A DNA stretch of 7,075 bases from Nitrospira sp. (GTDB lineage Bacteria > Nitrospirota > Nitrospiria > Nitrospirales > Nitrospiraceae), in contig JACOEF010000496.1 of assembly GCA_024998705.1 (NCBI GenBank), forward strand, positions 1-7,075. Direction: 5' to 3'. The notes below the pieces were generated by a model. It saw only the letters and a program-made list of their open reading frames with translations. It had not been told where the DNA came from and ran no database searches. How positions within the stretch are numbered: position 1 is the stretch's first letter; each line of letters begins with the position of its first letter. Below are positions 1 through 6,325 of this stretch, piece after piece. The position numbers and the translations under genes are program-made.

Positions 1-69
1 AGAGGAGTTGCGATGCTCCCAAAACACTTCACGCCTTACGCTTTGACACACGAGAAAACCCGTTGCTAA
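1..69 (+). CDS. possible 3' end of an upstream gene (partial, uncertain)
   Basis: Reading frame 1 is open from the left edge to a TAA at 67-69, giving 22 residues that end HEKTRC. A gene ending here would overlap the TTG start of the next gene by 7 bases, which is common in polysaccharide operons. The piece is too short to assign to a family. The frame of the downstream ligase is also open to the left edge, so these bases could instead be an N-terminal extension of that protein. Nothing in the residues decides between the two. Confidence 0.25.
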   Translation, partial: RGVAMLPKHFTPYALTHEKTRC

Positions 70-1271
70 ATGAGAGAAGAAATAAAGCAGGGATAATTTT
101 GGGCTTCTGGCTCTTCATGGTCTGTCTCGCTGCGATCGAAGGGCGCATTTTATTTTCAAGCAATGAGAACGTGATATTCATAATCTTAGGCGCATCGACC
201 GTCTGGCCCCTGGGCTATTTTGCAGTAAGTCGATGCAAATTCATGCCACAGGCTACCACGATGCAAACCATTGCCATCGCGGTATTTTCAGCGTTTGCAT
301 TATTCTCGGCCGCGTTTAGCCCAGAAACAAATAAGTCAACCGCCTATGCAGTGATGACAATTCTGGCAATTTGCATCTGCCTCCAATTCCACACCAATTT
401 GGACATATCCGGTTATGAAAAAGGGTTAGGGATATACTCGATCCCAACTAGCGCGTTTCTGCTCTGGGAAACATACGTAAATTATACTGGAGGCGGTTAT
501 GCCACTGGAAGACTAACCTTTATCGACGCCTCACTAAACCCAAACGCAATTGCCTTGATCAGCATGTCTGTACTCTTATCCTCCATGATGCTCCGTAGTT
601 TACTCTGGCGATGGTCTATTTTTAGTGCGGCGCTTATCCCTTTGCTCATGACACGATCCAGAGCATCAGCTGTTGGTGCAATAATTGGCTTGGTCATAGT
701 ATTCATTGTCCGCACCAAGGCAGCTACAGGCAGAACCAAAGTAGCAGTACTGCTTTTGGTAGGGCTCATCATTATTTGTGGCGCAATCTTCTCACAGACT
801 GTGACAGGCGCAGGGTCTGAGTTCTTCAGCCTTCATGACCGACATCGAGGTATTGATAGCGGTGCGACGGGTCGTATACACGTCTGGAAAGAGGTTTGGG
901 GATTGTTTTTGGACAATCCAATATTTGGTGTTGGGTTTAGAGCGCATGAAGGTTTACTGAGAGCCGGATCTTCCTCCCATCAAGGTTACCTGGCACTTTT
1001 GGCAGAGGTTGGCATATTTGGATTTATGGCCGTTATGTATCTTGTAGGCTCAGGAATCTTGACATTGTGGGGCGCCGTCAAAAGGCCCGACCTGGTTTAC
1101 GCATATAGCGTTCCATTTGGATTAGCGCTGGGATACCTATTCATCGGTATGTTTGAGCGATATATGATTAATGTGGGGAATCCGACTTCGTTGCTATTCC
1201 TACTAGCGATAACCGTACCCACAATTTCCTCCACACACAAGTTGAATCACCTCTCAGAGAGTGAGCGATGA
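63..1271 (+). CDS. O-antigen ligase / polysaccharide polymerase-like membrane protein (WaaL/Wzy_C family)
   Basis: A 402-residue, strongly hydrophobic protein with roughly ten predicted membrane segments (for example about residues 10-27, 36-54, 67-85, 95-110, 162-178, 204-217, 227-245, 313-335 and 348-364). The family signature is visible in order: TRSRAS near 197-202, a long non-membrane loop of about 245-310 holding SGATGRIHVW, then NPIFGVGF at 285-292 and SSSHQGYLALLAEVG at 303-317. In WaaL and related Wzy enzymes such a loop is periplasmic, and its Arg and His residues are needed for glycan transfer from undecaprenyl-PP. The protein could join O-antigen to lipid A-core or polymerise repeat units; sequence alone does not separate these. 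The TTG at 63 is the only in-frame start in view that keeps the first membrane segment (the next, ATG 117, would cut it). No good Shine-Dalgarno lies before it and the frame is open to the window edge, so the true start may lie upstream. Confidence 0.85.
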   Translation: MLNERRNKAGIILGFWLFMVCLAAIEGRILFSSNENVIFIILGASTVWPLGYFAVSRCKFMPQATTMQTIAIAVFSAFALFSAAFSPETNKSTAYAVMTILAICICLQFHTNLDISGYEKGLGIYSIPTSAFLLWETYVNYTGGGYATGRLTFIDASLNPNAIALISMSVLLSSMMLRSLLWRWSIFSAALIPLLMTRSRASAVGAIIGLVIVFIVRTKAATGRTKVAVLLLVGLIIICGAIFSQTVTGAGSEFFSLHDRHRGIDSGATGRIHVWKEVWGLFLDNPIFGVGFRAHEGLLRAGSSSHQGYLALLAEVGIFGFMAVMYLVGSGILTLWGAVKRPDLVYAYSVPFGLALGYLFIGMFERYMINVGNPTSLLFLLAITVPTISSTHKLNHLSESER

Positions 1272-1283
1272 CAGTGTCATCGC
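1265..1283. repeat. perfect 19-base palindrome across the ligase stop codon
   Basis: The bases GCGATGACA and TGTCATCGC flank a central G, giving 9+1+9 perfect dyad symmetry, or an 8-bp stem with a 3-base loop if folded as RNA. The left arm contains the ligase TGA stop (1269-1271). No T-run follows, so it is not a standard factor-independent terminator. It could be an mRNA-stabilising hairpin, an attenuation element or a protein-binding operator, or it could be chance. Confidence 0.55.
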
Positions 1284-1437
1284 AGACAAAATACTCGAGA
1301 CTGGTATGTTGCCATGCAAGCATGCGCCTCTCCTTGAAATTGAGACCCTCCGGTGCAATATCAGGCACAATAATCAGCCAGATGGCCCGATTGAAGAGCA
1401 GCACTACACACAGTTCATAGAGTAAGATTCGTCACTT
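1272..1437 (+). other. 166-base gap between ligase and methyltransferase genes, with two short overlapping reading frames
   Basis: This is the largest gap in the window. Two short + strand frames enter it from the end of the ligase gene. One starts at ATG 1268, shares ATGA with the ligase stop and ends at TAG 1418-1420 (50 residues, rich in Ser and Arg). The other can start at GTG 1261 or ATG 1306 and ends at TAA 1423-1425 (54 or 39 residues), with a more protein-like, Asp/Glu-containing composition such as PDGPIEEQHYTQFIE. I recognise neither, and neither has a clear ribosome binding site. A small inverted repeat, CATGC-AA-GCATG, lies at 1313-1324. A -10-like AATAAT at 1369-1374 has no matching -35 at the usual spacing. 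The region may be a decayed gene remnant, a small gene or a leader for the methyltransferase. Confidence 0.35.
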
Positions 1438-2244
1438 ATGAAGCTAAACCATAAAGAAGCAATCCTGAGATTTTCTAAACGTTTTCTCCCTTCCAACCTC
1501 TATTGGCGCTTACTGGCGCAGAGAGTTGGAAACGAAGAGCCAGAGATCCAGCTGCTCCCATATCTATGCGACAAGCACAAAATCTCCCTTGATATTGGGG
1601 CATCTGGAGGAAGCTACGCAGTTCATTTAGTGGGCCTTTCGAAAAGCTGCATCGCATTTGAACCGATTCCAAAAACGGCACTTTGGCTTAAAAAGAAATT
1701 GGTTTTCCCGGATAACTCGAAATTGCGGATAGAAATGGTGGCTATTTCAGACTCGTCCGGAACAGCTGAGCTTAGAATACCTTCTATTGATGCCGGCCGA
1801 AGCACCTTATGCACCACTAACCCGGTTGAGGGACTCGGTCCTGTGGAGATCGTTTCCGTACACACTCGAACGCTTGATAGCTACCACTTCGACCATCCAG
1901 TTGGACTCATAAAAATTGATGTAGAAGGACATGAGGAAGCGGTTTTACGAGGAGCACGTGCGCTCCTTCATAGCGATCATCCGGCGCTGATTATTGAGTC
2001 TGAAGAGAGACATAGCCCAGACGCAGTAACAAGGATCACCGCATTCCTGATTGAGTTCGGGTACAAAGGATACTTCTTCCGTAATGGAATCTTAGAATCG
2101 ATCGATACATTCCAGAAAGAAATTCACCAGTGCGTTACAAACCTAATACCCAGCACTGGAGGGCACGACCGGTACATCAACAATTTCGTATTTCTGACCA
2201 AGGCACATTTGGAGAAGGTAAGAGTTCTTCTTCTGACGATGTGA
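1438..2244 (+). CDS. FkbM family SAM-dependent methyltransferase
   Basis: A 268-residue class I methyltransferase. The SAM-binding motif I is seen as LDIGASGGSYAVHL at 51-64, followed by the acidic end of strand 2 in AFEPIP (73-78). The FkbM signature IKIDVEGHEEAVLRGA lies at 158-173, then PALIIESEER at 182-191 and a C-terminal NNFVFL near 248-253. FkbM enzymes typically O-methylate hydroxyls of small molecules or sugars; within a glycan cluster the probable substrate is a sugar of the repeat unit or a chain end, which is inference. The length suits a stand-alone FkbM domain with a short N-terminal helix region (1-48). The ATG at 1438 is preceded only by a weak purine-rich stretch (AGAGTAAG, 1419-1426). 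It follows the 166-base gap and is separated from the next gene by 95 bases containing an inverted repeat. Confidence 0.9.
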   Translation: MKLNHKEAILRFSKRFLPSNLYWRLLAQRVGNEEPEIQLLPYLCDKHKISLDIGASGGSYAVHLVGLSKSCIAFEPIPKTALWLKKKLVFPDNSKLRIEMVAISDSSGTAELRIPSIDAGRSTLCTTNPVEGLGPVEIVSVHTRTLDSYHFDHPVGLIKIDVEGHEEAVLRGARALLHSDHPALIIESEERHSPDAVTRITAFLIEFGYKGYFFRNGILESIDTFQKEIHQCVTNLIPSTGGHDRYINNFVFLTKAHLEKVRVLLLTM

Positions 2245-2280
2245 GCGTTACGCTTGCACCGAGTGAAATCGGGCGACGTG

Positions 2281-2326
2281 AAGGACGCGTTGAACCCGCC
2301 TCTCCCCAAGAGACAATAGCGTCCTT
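2281..2326 (+). repeat. 8-bp inverted repeat with long loop in the methyltransferase-glycosyltransferase gap
   Basis: AAGGACGC at 2281-2288 and GCGTCCTT at 2319-2326 are exact inverse complements separated by 30 bases. No T-tract follows. The second arm ends 13 bases before the ATG of the next glycosyltransferase, so folding in the mRNA could affect its ribosome access. The long loop makes a strong hairpin less certain, and chance occurrence is possible. Confidence 0.35.
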
Positions 2327-2339
2327 AAAGTAGCCACAT

Positions 2340-3482
2340 ATGTTGAAAATTGCATGCCATCAGAATTGCTCACCACATTACCGCAAGAGACTCTTTGAAT
2401 TGCTTTGCAGTGATGATCGAATTCAATTCACCATTCTAAGCGACATAGTGTCGGACTCACCGGGCATCAAAGTTATTGATTTTCAGAATACCTCCGTACG
2501 TTCGGTCTTATGCCCAGCAAGGACGATATGGTCGCGATTGTTTTGGCATCCGAAAGCAGTGAACTACATTCGGCGTGAAAAACACGATGTTGTCATCACA
2601 ATAGGAAGCCCCTATGTACTCACCGCGTGGTTCCTACTGCTTTGGGGACGATTAGCTCGAGTGCCTGTTATTCTTTGGACGCATGGCTTGCTTCGGCAGG
2701 AGTCTGGCTTGAAAGGTATGGTTCGTTTGACATTCTACAAACTCGCTGCCGCATTACTTCTTTACGGTGATCATGCCAAATCCTTACTATGCAATGCCGG
2801 AATTGACCCTCAGCGCATGTTTGTCATTTACAACTCCCTCGATTCAGAAATGCAAGACTTACATTTAAGGAACGTTACACCCAATGACATCAATGTGTTT
2901 CGATCCAGAATCGGAATTGGGTGCGAAGACAGGGTTGTCATCTTCTGTGGCCGTCTACAAGCAAACAAGAAGCTAGGCTTATTACTTGAAGCGGTTGGAA
3001 TGCTTCGCCTCCGCAGTCGTGTAGTGCACGTCCTATTCGTAGGAGAGGGCAATGAAAAAGTGTCCTTGGGTCAACAATCAGAGAGGTTAGGCATTAACTC
3101 TCAGCTGCACTTTCTAGGCGAGAGTTACGATGAGCGATTCATCGCAACAGCCTTCATGGCGAGTGACCTTTCGGTGATTCCATCAGGTGCAGGCTTGTCG
3201 GTCATGCATGCACTTGGATACGGTGTTCCGGTATTGCTTCATGACCGACCAGAAGAGCATTTCCCTGAGTGGGAAGCTGTGCAAGCGGGAAAGACAGGCT
3301 TCTTTTATCGCTACGGAAACATTGCCGACATGGCCGCACAAATAGAAACTGCCCTTTTTCCGACACCAAGAAAAATGGAGATGGCGGAGGCATGCCTTTC
3401 AATGATTCGCAATCGATACAATGCCGGTTCCCACGCCGAGGCAATTATGGCTGCGGTCAAACAGGTTATTGCGGGCCGATGA
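2340..3482 (+). CDS. glycosyltransferase, GT-B fold, GT4-like (atypical EX7E region)
   Basis: A 380-residue cytoplasmic or membrane-peripheral enzyme that should transfer a sugar from a nucleotide donor to a lipid-linked acceptor. The N-terminal acceptor domain begins MLKIACHQ and carries ILWTHGLLRQ at 111-120. The C-terminal donor domain includes VVIFCGRLQANKKLGLLLEA at 199-218, the Gly-rich LFVGEGNE (232-239), LHFLGES (256-262) and SDLSVIPSGAGLSVMHALGYGVPVL (275-299). In canonical GT4 enzymes the last region has Glu-x7-Glu; here His290 sits where the second Glu would be and no first Glu is evident. I recall a GT4 subfamily with a similar G-L-S-x-x-H-A-L pattern, so this looks like a natural variant rather than decay. 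The ATG at 2340 has no strong Shine-Dalgarno. Donor and linkage cannot be read from sequence. Confidence 0.85.
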   Translation: MLKIACHQNCSPHYRKRLFELLCSDDRIQFTILSDIVSDSPGIKVIDFQNTSVRSVLCPARTIWSRLFWHPKAVNYIRREKHDVVITIGSPYVLTAWFLLLWGRLARVPVILWTHGLLRQESGLKGMVRLTFYKLAAALLLYGDHAKSLLCNAGIDPQRMFVIYNSLDSEMQDLHLRNVTPNDINVFRSRIGIGCEDRVVIFCGRLQANKKLGLLLEAVGMLRLRSRVVHVLFVGEGNEKVSLGQQSERLGINSQLHFLGESYDERFIATAFMASDLSVIPSGAGLSVMHALGYGVPVLLHDRPEEHFPEWEAVQAGKTGFFYRYGNIADMAAQIETALFPTPRKMEMAEACLSMIRNRYNAGSHAEAIMAAVKQVIAGR

Positions 3483-3555
3483 GATATCTCCGATGATCAT
3501 CTGTGCGAAAATTGACTGCGTACAGGCAAATTCCCAGCGTTAACGGCCCGAGAGC

Positions 3556-3560
3556 AGGAG
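3556..3560 (+). promoter_or_regulatory. strong ribosome binding site (AGGAG)
   Basis: AGGAG lies 9 bases before the ATG at 3570, and it is among the clearest Shine-Dalgarno sites in the window. It fixes the start of the second GT4 gene and suggests independent, efficient initiation after the 87-base gap 3483-3569. That gap shows no terminator or promoter I can support. Confidence 0.7.
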
Positions 3561-3569
3561 AGCTTTTAC

Positions 3570-4733
3570 ATGAAAATCGGGGTGCTGCTCCATAGCGCAT
3601 CGAACAAGGCTGGAGGCATCTTTGGTGCAACGCTCGGCCAGTATAAAGCCCTCTATCAGTATTGTGATGTGAAACCGAAAATATTTGGGCTCCACGATGA
3701 GTTGATTGAGAGTGATCGACTCCAATGGGAACCGTTGCCGCTAACAATCTCTCGTACCACTGGTCCTCGGAGCTTCGGGTATGCTCCGGAATTGGTCAGT
3801 GCTATGCGGAGGGCGGATCTAGACTTGCTTCATGTGCATGGTTTGTGGACTTATCCTGCACTGGCGAGTTCGATATGGGCTCAAAGGGAGTCAAAGCCCT
3901 ACCTCACATCCATTCATGGCATGCTGGATTCATGGGCAATCAACAACTCTCGCTGGAAAAAGCGTCTAGCAGGCTTGTGGTATCAGAATAAGCACCTTAG
4001 GAATGCCTATTGCCTCCAGGCTCTGACGGGATCGGAGGCAGACTCTATTCGTGCATTTGGATTGAGAAATCCCATATGTTTGATTCCTTTGGGAATTGAT
4101 ATCCCGGAAATTACAAGTTCCACTCTTGAACAGATATGCAGCCAGAACATTTTGCTGTACCTAGGAAGACTTCATCCGAAAAAGGGCCTTAATAATCTGA
4201 TTCATGCCTGGCAGGTGGTGCATAGCAAAAAGCAGTTCGGAGCGGAAACATGGATACTACGAATCGCGGGTTGGGGTGAAGGCACGTACGAAATGACTCT
4301 CAGGTCTTTATGTAAGGAACTGAATATTGAAAGCTCTGTTCAATTTATAGGTGCGAAATTCGGCGCAGAAAAAGAGCGCGCATTTTCCGAGGCTAATGCG
4401 TTCATTCTGCCTTCCTTCAGTGAAGGACTTCCTATGGTGGTATTAGAAGCCTGGGCCCATCGGCTTCCAGTTCTCATGACACCCCAGTGCAATATACCCG
4501 CCGGTTTTGAGAGAGGCGCAGCGATTGAGATCAGCTCCGATGTGGAGGGGATCGCGGCTGGTCTCAAGACTTTGATGTCAAGAAGCGATGCCCAGCGAGA
4601 GCGTATGGGAGAGGCTGGAATGCAGCTAGTGCAGTCATCCTTTGGGTGGCCTTCTGTGGTTGAGAAGATGTACTCGGTTTATCGGTGGATTCTTAAAAAG
4701 GATCGGATGCCTGATTGTGTCTACTCGAGCTAA
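3570..4733 (+). CDS. glycosyltransferase family 4 (GT-B, retaining)
   Basis: A 387-residue GT4 enzyme with the complete family pattern. The N-terminal domain starts MKIGVLLHSA with a Gly-rich loop (KAGGIFGATLGQ, 13-24), LLHVHGLWTYPAL at 86-98 and SIHGMLDSWA at 114-123. The donor domain shows ILLYLGRLHPKKGLNNLI at 194-211, IAGWGEG (232-238) and VQFIGA (257-262). The Glu-x7-Glu motif is intact in PSFSEGLPMVVLEAW (E285 and E293), followed by LPVLMT. The SIHGML block resembles transferases that often act on a polysaccharide repeat unit, but the sugar cannot be named. The start has a good AGGAG site. The last 17 bases or more overlap the start of the acetyltransferase gene, so the two are probably translationally coupled. 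Confidence 0.92.
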   Translation: MKIGVLLHSASNKAGGIFGATLGQYKALYQYCDVKPKIFGLHDELIESDRLQWEPLPLTISRTTGPRSFGYAPELVSAMRRADLDLLHVHGLWTYPALASSIWAQRESKPYLTSIHGMLDSWAINNSRWKKRLAGLWYQNKHLRNAYCLQALTGSEADSIRAFGLRNPICLIPLGIDIPEITSSTLEQICSQNILLYLGRLHPKKGLNNLIHAWQVVHSKKQFGAETWILRIAGWGEGTYEMTLRSLCKELNIESSVQFIGAKFGAEKERAFSEANAFILPSFSEGLPMVVLEAWAHRLPVLMTPQCNIPAGFERGAAIEISSDVEGIAAGLKTLMSRSDAQRERMGEAGMQLVQSSFGWPSVVEKMYSVYRWILKKDRMPDCVYSS

Positions 4734-5322
4734 TTCTGATGTTTGTATTCAGGTGGACTTATCGCACTGCCCGAGTCCGCATCCCTTCTCCAACAAAAGG
4801 GGAAGGGTTTTATGGCGAGTCGTGTGGCTCTTTCTCTTTCGGCCCAGTCCCAGGGTGTTTCATGGATGGAGACGAATGCTACTGAGGCTCTTTGGCGCAC
4901 AGGTAGGACATAACGCCCGCCCTTACCCATCGGCGATCATTTGGGCACCGTGGAATCTGGAGATGGGAGATCATAGTTGCTTGGGAGACTATGTCGACTG
5001 TTATTCCGTCGACAAGATCCGTTTGGGCGCCCACGCTACTGTCAGTCAATACAGTTATCTTTGCTCTGCCAGTCATAATTACGCTGATCCCACCATGCCC
5101 CTCATCACCGCTCCGATTACAATTGCGCAGAGTGCTTGGGTTGCAGCCGACGTATTCATCGGGCCTGGAGTGACAATCGGTGAAGGCGCCGTCGTTGGTG
5201 CAAGGTCAAGCGTCTTTAAGAACGTGGCACCTTGGGTGGTGGTGGCTGGCAATTCTGCCCGAGTGATCAAGCCGAGGACATTAGAGGTTCACAGAGATCA
5301 GTCGAGGAAACACTCGACATGA
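4717..5322 (+). CDS. WcaF-like polysaccharide O-acetyltransferase (left-handed beta-helix)
   Basis: A member of the putative colanic acid biosynthesis acetyltransferase WcaF family, expected to move acetyl from acetyl-CoA to a sugar hydroxyl of the glycan. From GTG 4717 it has 201 residues, close to the usual length. A family-typical N-terminal block (NKRGRVLWRVVWLFLFRPSP, 27-46) and a basic helix with HGWRRMLLRLFGAQVG (49-64) precede the hexapeptide repeats. These include IWAPWNLEMGDHSCLGD (75-91), IRLGAHATVS (101-110) and VFIGPGVTIGEGAVVGARS (146-164). The probable catalytic His is His120 in CSASHNY, and the WVVVAGNSARVIK end (173-185) is typical. The start is uncertain: GTG 4717 has AAGGA/CGGA 9-14 bases upstream and overlaps the previous gene by 17 bases. 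ATG 4642 would add 25 residues coded within that gene, and GTG 4753 would begin right at the conserved VDLSHCP. The stop overlaps the next ATG as ATGA. Confidence 0.9.
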   Translation: MSTRANSDVCIQVDLSHCPSPHPFSNKRGRVLWRVVWLFLFRPSPRVFHGWRRMLLRLFGAQVGHNARPYPSAIIWAPWNLEMGDHSCLGDYVDCYSVDKIRLGAHATVSQYSYLCSASHNYADPTMPLITAPITIAQSAWVAADVFIGPGVTIGEGAVVGARSSVFKNVAPWVVVAGNSARVIKPRTLEVHRDQSRKHST

Positions 5323-6298
5323 TGAACATCATAGCGCCTTGCAATCCTGAGCCAGCAGAGACAGCGTGTCCTTTAGTGGCGGATGCTGCCGTACCTGCTC
5401 AACGGCTTCCAATCTCAGTCATTGTCGTGACCTACAACGAAGAGGCGAACATTGCCGCTTGCTTGGAAACCATTGTTGGTTGGGCCCATGAGGTGTTCGT
5501 GGTTGATTCCGACAGTACCGATCGAACGGTTGAGATCGCCACACAATACAACGCAAAGATTTATCAACATCCGTTCGAAACCTATTCGCGAAAGCGAAAC
5601 TGGGCACAAACCAACCTGCCGCTTGCCAACGAATGGGTCTGTCACATCGACGCCGATGAACGAGTCTCACCGGCCATGGTCGCAGAACTACAGAAGTTTT
5701 TTAGCGAAAAACCCATCGACCCGCAGATCAGAGGCTTGGTTGCCCGCCGCCCTATAGTCTTCGAGGGTAGGCACATCAAGCACGGCGGCATCTACCCGAG
5801 CTATAATTGCCGGATCTTCAAGAGACAGTTTGGCCGCTGTGAAGACCGGGAGTATGATCAACACTTTCTTGTCGACGGCGAAACGCTCACACTCGAAGTA
5901 GACCTTTTAGAGGTTACCGCCACCTCTCTTTTTTATGTACCGCGCGGCACAACCAGTGGGCACAGCTGGAGTCCAGGCAGCTCCTACTCGGAAGCCGCGA
6001 GCAACATCCCCAATCTCTCCAGCCGAAACTCTTCGGCACTCCTATCGAGCGAAGGCGGTGGCTCCGCTACCGCCTGTACGGCAATTCACCACTTTTTCTC
6101 AGAGCCTTCCTATATTTCATCTCACGATATCTATTCAGAGGGGGGTTCCTCGATGGGATTCCCGGACTGATTTATCACGTCCTGCAAGGATTCTGGCTTC
6201 GATTCTACGTGGACGCCTGCTGCTATGAACTGCGAAAAAATGAAAAACTCGGATTCACGCAGACGTTCGTGCCCCAAACGGCAGAACAGCAGAAGTAA
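5319..6298 (+). pseudogene. GT2 glycosyltransferase (WaaE/KdtX-like), split by a one-base frameshift
   Basis: The N-terminal part (205 residues) is a clear GT-A, family 2 domain: ISVIVVTYNEEANIAACLE at 32-50, VFVVDSDSTDRTVEIA at 59-74, RKRNWA at 91-96 and CHIDADERV at 108-116, where D111 and D113 form the metal-binding DxD. YNCRIFKR (162-169) and the acidic CEDREYDQHF (174-183) also fit. The original frame continues only as a Ser-rich tail to TGA 6168-6170. One frame back (codons starting at 5933) it resumes as TARHNQWAQLESR, then RYLFRGGFLDGIPGLIYHVL and GFWLRFYVDACCYELR, the usual C-terminal part of this family, to TAA 6296-6298. Joined, the product is about 326 residues, normal for the family. 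The shift fits loss of one T in the T6 run at 5929-5934. ATG 5319 shares ATGA with the acetyltransferase stop and has GAGGA 10 bases upstream. It may be a sequencing error, a real mutation or a translated recoding event. Confidence 0.88.
5929..5935 (+). other. T6-A run at the GT2 frameshift point
   Basis: Six T followed by A. Adding one T here restores continuous family-like sequence without any gap between DLLEVTATSL and ARHNQWA. The string matches the heptamer T-TTT-TTA known from viral -1 ribosomal frameshifting, but in the original frame the codons are CTT-TTT-TAT, so it is out of the canonical phase and only single-tRNA slippage on TTT would be possible. A homopolymer of this length is also a common site of indel errors and mutations. 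Confidence 0.6.
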
Positions 6299-6325
6299 CG
6301 CCATCCCTTCATGCGCACGGAATAC

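Noticed and set aside
43..71. TTGACA at 43-48 as a -35 promoter box.
   Set aside because: At 17 or 18 bases spacing the -10 candidates (CTAAAT, TAAATG) match only three of six positions, and the transcript would start inside the ligase reading frame.
1168..1404. Minus-strand open frame of 78 codons over the ligase end and gap.
   Set aside because: It mostly mirrors the coding strand of the ligase, shows no recognisable protein features and lies opposite to the direction of every other gene.
2130..2333. 67-codon + strand frame at the end of the methyltransferase gene.
   Set aside because: It lies largely inside the FkbM gene in another frame, and its residues show no family pattern; the FkbM frame itself reaches a normal C-terminus.
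3483..3569. Possible terminator or promoter in the gap between the two GT4-like genes.
   Set aside because: Only short palindromes such as TGATCA are present, with no stem plus T-run and no paired -35/-10 boxes.
5935..6228. 97-codon + strand frame starting at ATG 5935.
   Set aside because: It is the third, Pro/Arg-rich frame over the GT2 C-terminal half. The family-like sequence lies in the frame of codon 5933, ending at 6298.
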